In this document: positions 62,234-64,000 of the stretch, piece after piece
How positions within the stretch are numbered: the stretch's first letter is position 1
Layout: every line of letters starts with the position of its first letter
NCBI GenBank assembly: GCA_037200985.1
Contig: JBBCGJ010000001.1
Location: 3,448,756-3,512,755 of the forward strand
DNA: 64,000 nt
Direction: 5' to 3'
Origin: Rhizomicrobium sp.
GTDB taxonomy: Bacteria; Pseudomonadota; Alphaproteobacteria; Micropepsales; Micropepsaceae
Notes under the pieces: generated by a model
Database searches by the model: none
What the model was told of the DNA's origin: nothing
What the model saw: the letters and a program-made list of their open reading frames with translations, nothing else
Made by a program: the position numbers and the translations under genes

Positions 62234-62300
62234 TTCACGCGGAGCCGCGGAGACCGCGGAGTTCTGTATTACCTCCGCGGTCTCCGCAGCTCCGCGTGAA
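62234..62300. repeat. Long inverted repeat between mltA and timA
   Basis: A 28-base arm starting TTCACGCGGAGC at 62234 pairs with its partner ending GCTCCGCGTGAA at 62300, with one mismatch in 28 and an 11-base loop. This is a very stable hairpin. It is in the 165-bp gap before timA's stop, so it could act as a terminator or mRNA stabiliser, or be a mobile palindrome. Confidence 0.8.
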
Positions 62301-62327
62301 AACGAATCCGATAGACGGACGGTCGGA

Positions 62328-63002
62328 TTAGGGCGTCCCGCCGGAGGTCGCGACCAGGAGCCAGTTGGGATCGCGGGCCTTCACGTCGCGCGTGAAGCTC
62401 CACACATCGGTGACGTCGCGCACCGATTTGGCGTCGCCCTCGATGGCCTTGCCGTCGGCGTCCACCGTCGCCGAGATGAACTGCGCCCCGATCGCCACCG
62501 TGATCTCGGCCGCGCGGTTCTTGAGCGCGGCATGCACGATCTTCACGTCCTTGAAGCCGACGAAGGTGAAATCGACCGTTTCCCTGCGCTGCTCGCGCCC
62601 GGCGATCACGCCCGCGAAGGCGGCGAACACCTCGGCGGACAGCAGTGGCTTGAGCGTCGCGCGGTCGCCCCGCGCGAAGGCGGTGACGATCGTCTCATAG
62701 GCGGCACGCGCGCCGGCGAGGAAATGCTCGGTCTCGAAGGTGCGGTCCGCCAGCTTGATGTCGAACAGGCCGCGCGCCACCGGATCGGCCGGCCGTTCGG
62801 CGATCTGCTCCGAGCGGCTCGGCAGCGTCACGACATTTTCCTTGGGCGGCGCATCGGCGGGCGGATTGCCCGACAGGCGATAGCTCTCCTGCGGCGGCCG
62901 CTCGTTTCCCGTGCGGCGGCCCAGCACGGTGTACAGACGGAACAGGATCACCGCGGCGACCACGGCGAGGACGAGGATTTCCAGATATTGCGCGTTCGGC
63001 AT
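62328..63002 (-). CDS. Tim44/TimA-family membrane protein
   Basis: The 224-aa protein starts MPNAQYLEILVLAVVAAVIL (one N-terminal anchor), then a Pro-rich linker. The Tim44-like domain follows (HFLAGARAAYETIVTAFARGDRATLKPLLSAEVFAAF and FVGFKDVKIVHAAL, DVTDVWSFTRDVKARDPNWLLVATS). Bacterial TimA homologues bind the inner membrane; their role is not settled. It lies in the conserved secB|timA-mltA-Smr order. Confidence 0.92.
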   Translation of the reverse strand: MPNAQYLEILVLAVVAAVILFRLYTVLGRRTGNERPPQESYRLSGNPPADAPPKENVVTLPSRSEQIAERPADPVARGLFDIKLADRTFETEHFLAGARAAYETIVTAFARGDRATLKPLLSAEVFAAFAGVIAGREQRRETVDFTFVGFKDVKIVHAALKNRAAEITVAIGAQFISATVDADGKAIEGDAKSVRDVTDVWSFTRDVKARDPNWLLVATSGGTP

Positions 63003-63188
63003 TGTCGTAACTTTCGCAGCGGCCCGCCCATCCGCCGAATTCCCATCCTAAACCCAGGAGGCCCGAGGGTCCAGCTTGGAGGTTCGGCGTATGGCGATGC
63101 CGCCTCGCGGAAACCAGCCCTTTGCCTTGTCACGCTTGCGCGATCCGTGGTACCCGGCGGCCCCCACAAAACCCTCTGCAAGGAACGC

Positions 63189-63683
63189 ATGATGAGCGCA
63201 ACCGGTGCCCCGCCAAGCGGCGACAATGGAGCGGGCGGCGCGCCGCGTATCCAGATCATCGCGCAATACGTCAAGGATCTGTCGTTTGAGAATCCCGGCG
63301 CCCCGGCCTCGGTGACCATCCGGCCGCAGATCGATCTCGGCGTGGACCTCCAGGCCAGGCGGCTGGAGGGGCAGCTGTTCGAGGTCGAGCTCAAGCTGCG
63401 CATCAACGCAAAATCGCCGGAGGACAAGCCGGTGTTCCTGCTGGAACTGGCCTATGCCGGGCTGCTCCAGATCGTCAACGTGCCCGACGACGTGCTGCAG
63501 CAGGTCCTTCTGATCGAGGGGCCGCATCTTTTGTTCCCCTATGCGCGGCGGATCATCTCGGACGCGGTGCGCGACGGCGGCATGCCGCCGCTGATGATAG
63601 AGCCGATCGATTTCGCCAGCCTCTACCGCTCCAAGATGGATCAGATGCAGCAGGTCCGCGGCGGATCGAACGGGCTGGCGTAG
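63189..63683 (+). CDS. secB: Protein-export chaperone SecB
   Basis: The 164-aa product (MMSATG; ATG 63189 or 63192, with AGGA just upstream) has IIAQYVKDLSFENPGAPASV, VDLQARRLEGQLFEVELKL, ELAYAGLLQIVNVP and LLFPYARRIISDAVRDGGMPPLMIEPIDFASLY. These are SecB's conserved parts. It keeps precursors unfolded and hands them to SecA. It is divergent from timA and convergent with dnaQ, sharing a hairpin with it. Confidence 0.96.
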   Translation: MMSATGAPPSGDNGAGGAPRIQIIAQYVKDLSFENPGAPASVTIRPQIDLGVDLQARRLEGQLFEVELKLRINAKSPEDKPVFLLELAYAGLLQIVNVPDDVLQQVLLIEGPHLLFPYARRIISDAVRDGGMPPLMIEPIDFASLYRSKMDQMQQVRGGSNGLA

Positions 63684-63691
63684 AATGAAAT

Positions 63692-63716
63692 CTACCCTCC
63701 CTCAAGGGGAGGGTAG
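63692..63716. terminator. Hairpin between secB and dnaQ
   Basis: CTACCCTCC (63692-63700) pairs with GGAGGGTAG (63708-63716) around CTCAAGG. It overlaps the dnaQ stop and may serve both convergent genes. Confidence 0.55.
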
Positions 63717-64000
63717 GGCCATTCCCCACAGCGGGTCCTTGCCGAGCTCCTTCGCCACGAAGGCGGCATGGGCTTCGGCTTCGGCCGCGGTCAGGCGGGT
63801 GCCGAGCGGCTCGGGACGCTGACGGGCGGCGCCGGCCATGACGGCCCCCAACGCCGCGATCGCCTCGACCGGATCCAGCGACAGCTTGCGCTGCCGCCCG
63901 CCGACGAGTTCGAGATAGACCTGTGCCGTCAACTCCGCGTCGAGCAGCGCGCCGTGCTTGGTGCGGGCCGACAGGTCGATGGCGAAACGCTTGCACAATT
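63702..64000 (-). CDS. dnaQ: DNA polymerase III epsilon subunit, C-terminal part (runs off window)
   Basis: The visible 99 residues begin mid-protein, at [20 protein letters not shown]. The exonuclease III motif H-x4-D (HGALLDAEL) and the [14 protein letters not shown] block are typical of DnaQ. The tail ([11 protein letters not shown]) is a variable region that contacts the alpha subunit. The first two exonuclease motifs lie beyond base 64000. Confidence 0.93.
   Translation of the reverse strand, partial: LCKRFAIDLSARTKHGALLDAELTAQVYLELVGGRQRKLSLDPVEAIAALGAVMAGAARQRPEPLGTRLTAAEAEAHAAFVAKELGKDPLWGMALPSP

Overview
The window is a stretch of a high-GC alphaproteobacterial chromosome. Support for this comes from the conserved blocks pnp-rpsO-truB / rbfA-infB-ylxR-nusA-rimP, hslV-hslU, trmB-metK, dnaQ|secB|timA-mltA-Smr and RegB/RegA/SCO, from an MmcB gene carrying a GTTC-N7-GTTC SOS box, and from many 4-nt stop/start overlaps with GTG or TTG starts. 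The genus cannot be fixed from the sequence alone; the mix of genes (TolB/TPR proteins, TPR-sulfotransferase, Ntn-type hydrolase) would suit a Rhizomicrobium-like or related lineage.

1-8.4 kb is accessory DNA. It starts inside a tyrosine recombinase gene on the minus strand and ends with a second, 505-aa recombinase. Between them lie small exported, membrane and hypothetical genes, many unrecognised. They include an inverted pair of homologous genes (1963-2649 and 4313-4951), the second of which has lost its start. Several strong inverted repeats lie in this section and a 167-bp nested palindromic element closes it.

8.5-19 kb holds a PmtA-like methyltransferase, pckA, moeB, a large unknown alphaproteobacterial protein, an ASCH protein, a decayed ParE/antitoxin pair, polA coupled to a zinc-finger mini-gene, and a cobalamin adenosyltransferase. 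19-33.3 kb is the translation/RNA block, with extra genes wedged between truB and rbfA (TolB/TPR protein, methyltransferase, gene fragment) and between rbfA and infB (TPR-sulfotransferase).

33.4-41 kb has trmB-metK, a GFA protein, hslUV, an exported HAD phosphatase, an Ntn-type hydrolase and a solitary hisB. trmB is interrupted in frame by a palindromic repeat. 41-49.3 kb holds an AraC regulator divergent from a di-iron ferritin-like protein, a methyltransferase-M24 peptidase pair, the SOS-linked mmcB-yjbR pair and the redox system regB/regA with a divergent SCO gene. 49-57 kb has folD, yggU/yggT, tRNA-Ala(CGC), a sorbosone-dehydrogenase-like protein, an enoyl-CoA hydratase and a TetR-SDR operon with a perfect 20-bp palindromic operator. 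57-64 kb is a conserved stretch: DUF2244, nth, lipoprotein, EI24, a PfkB kinase, YjbQ, Smr, mltA, timA, secB and the 3' end of dnaQ.

Short palindromic repeats of at least three families are scattered between genes. No CRISPR array, prophage structural gene, rRNA or transposase was seen.
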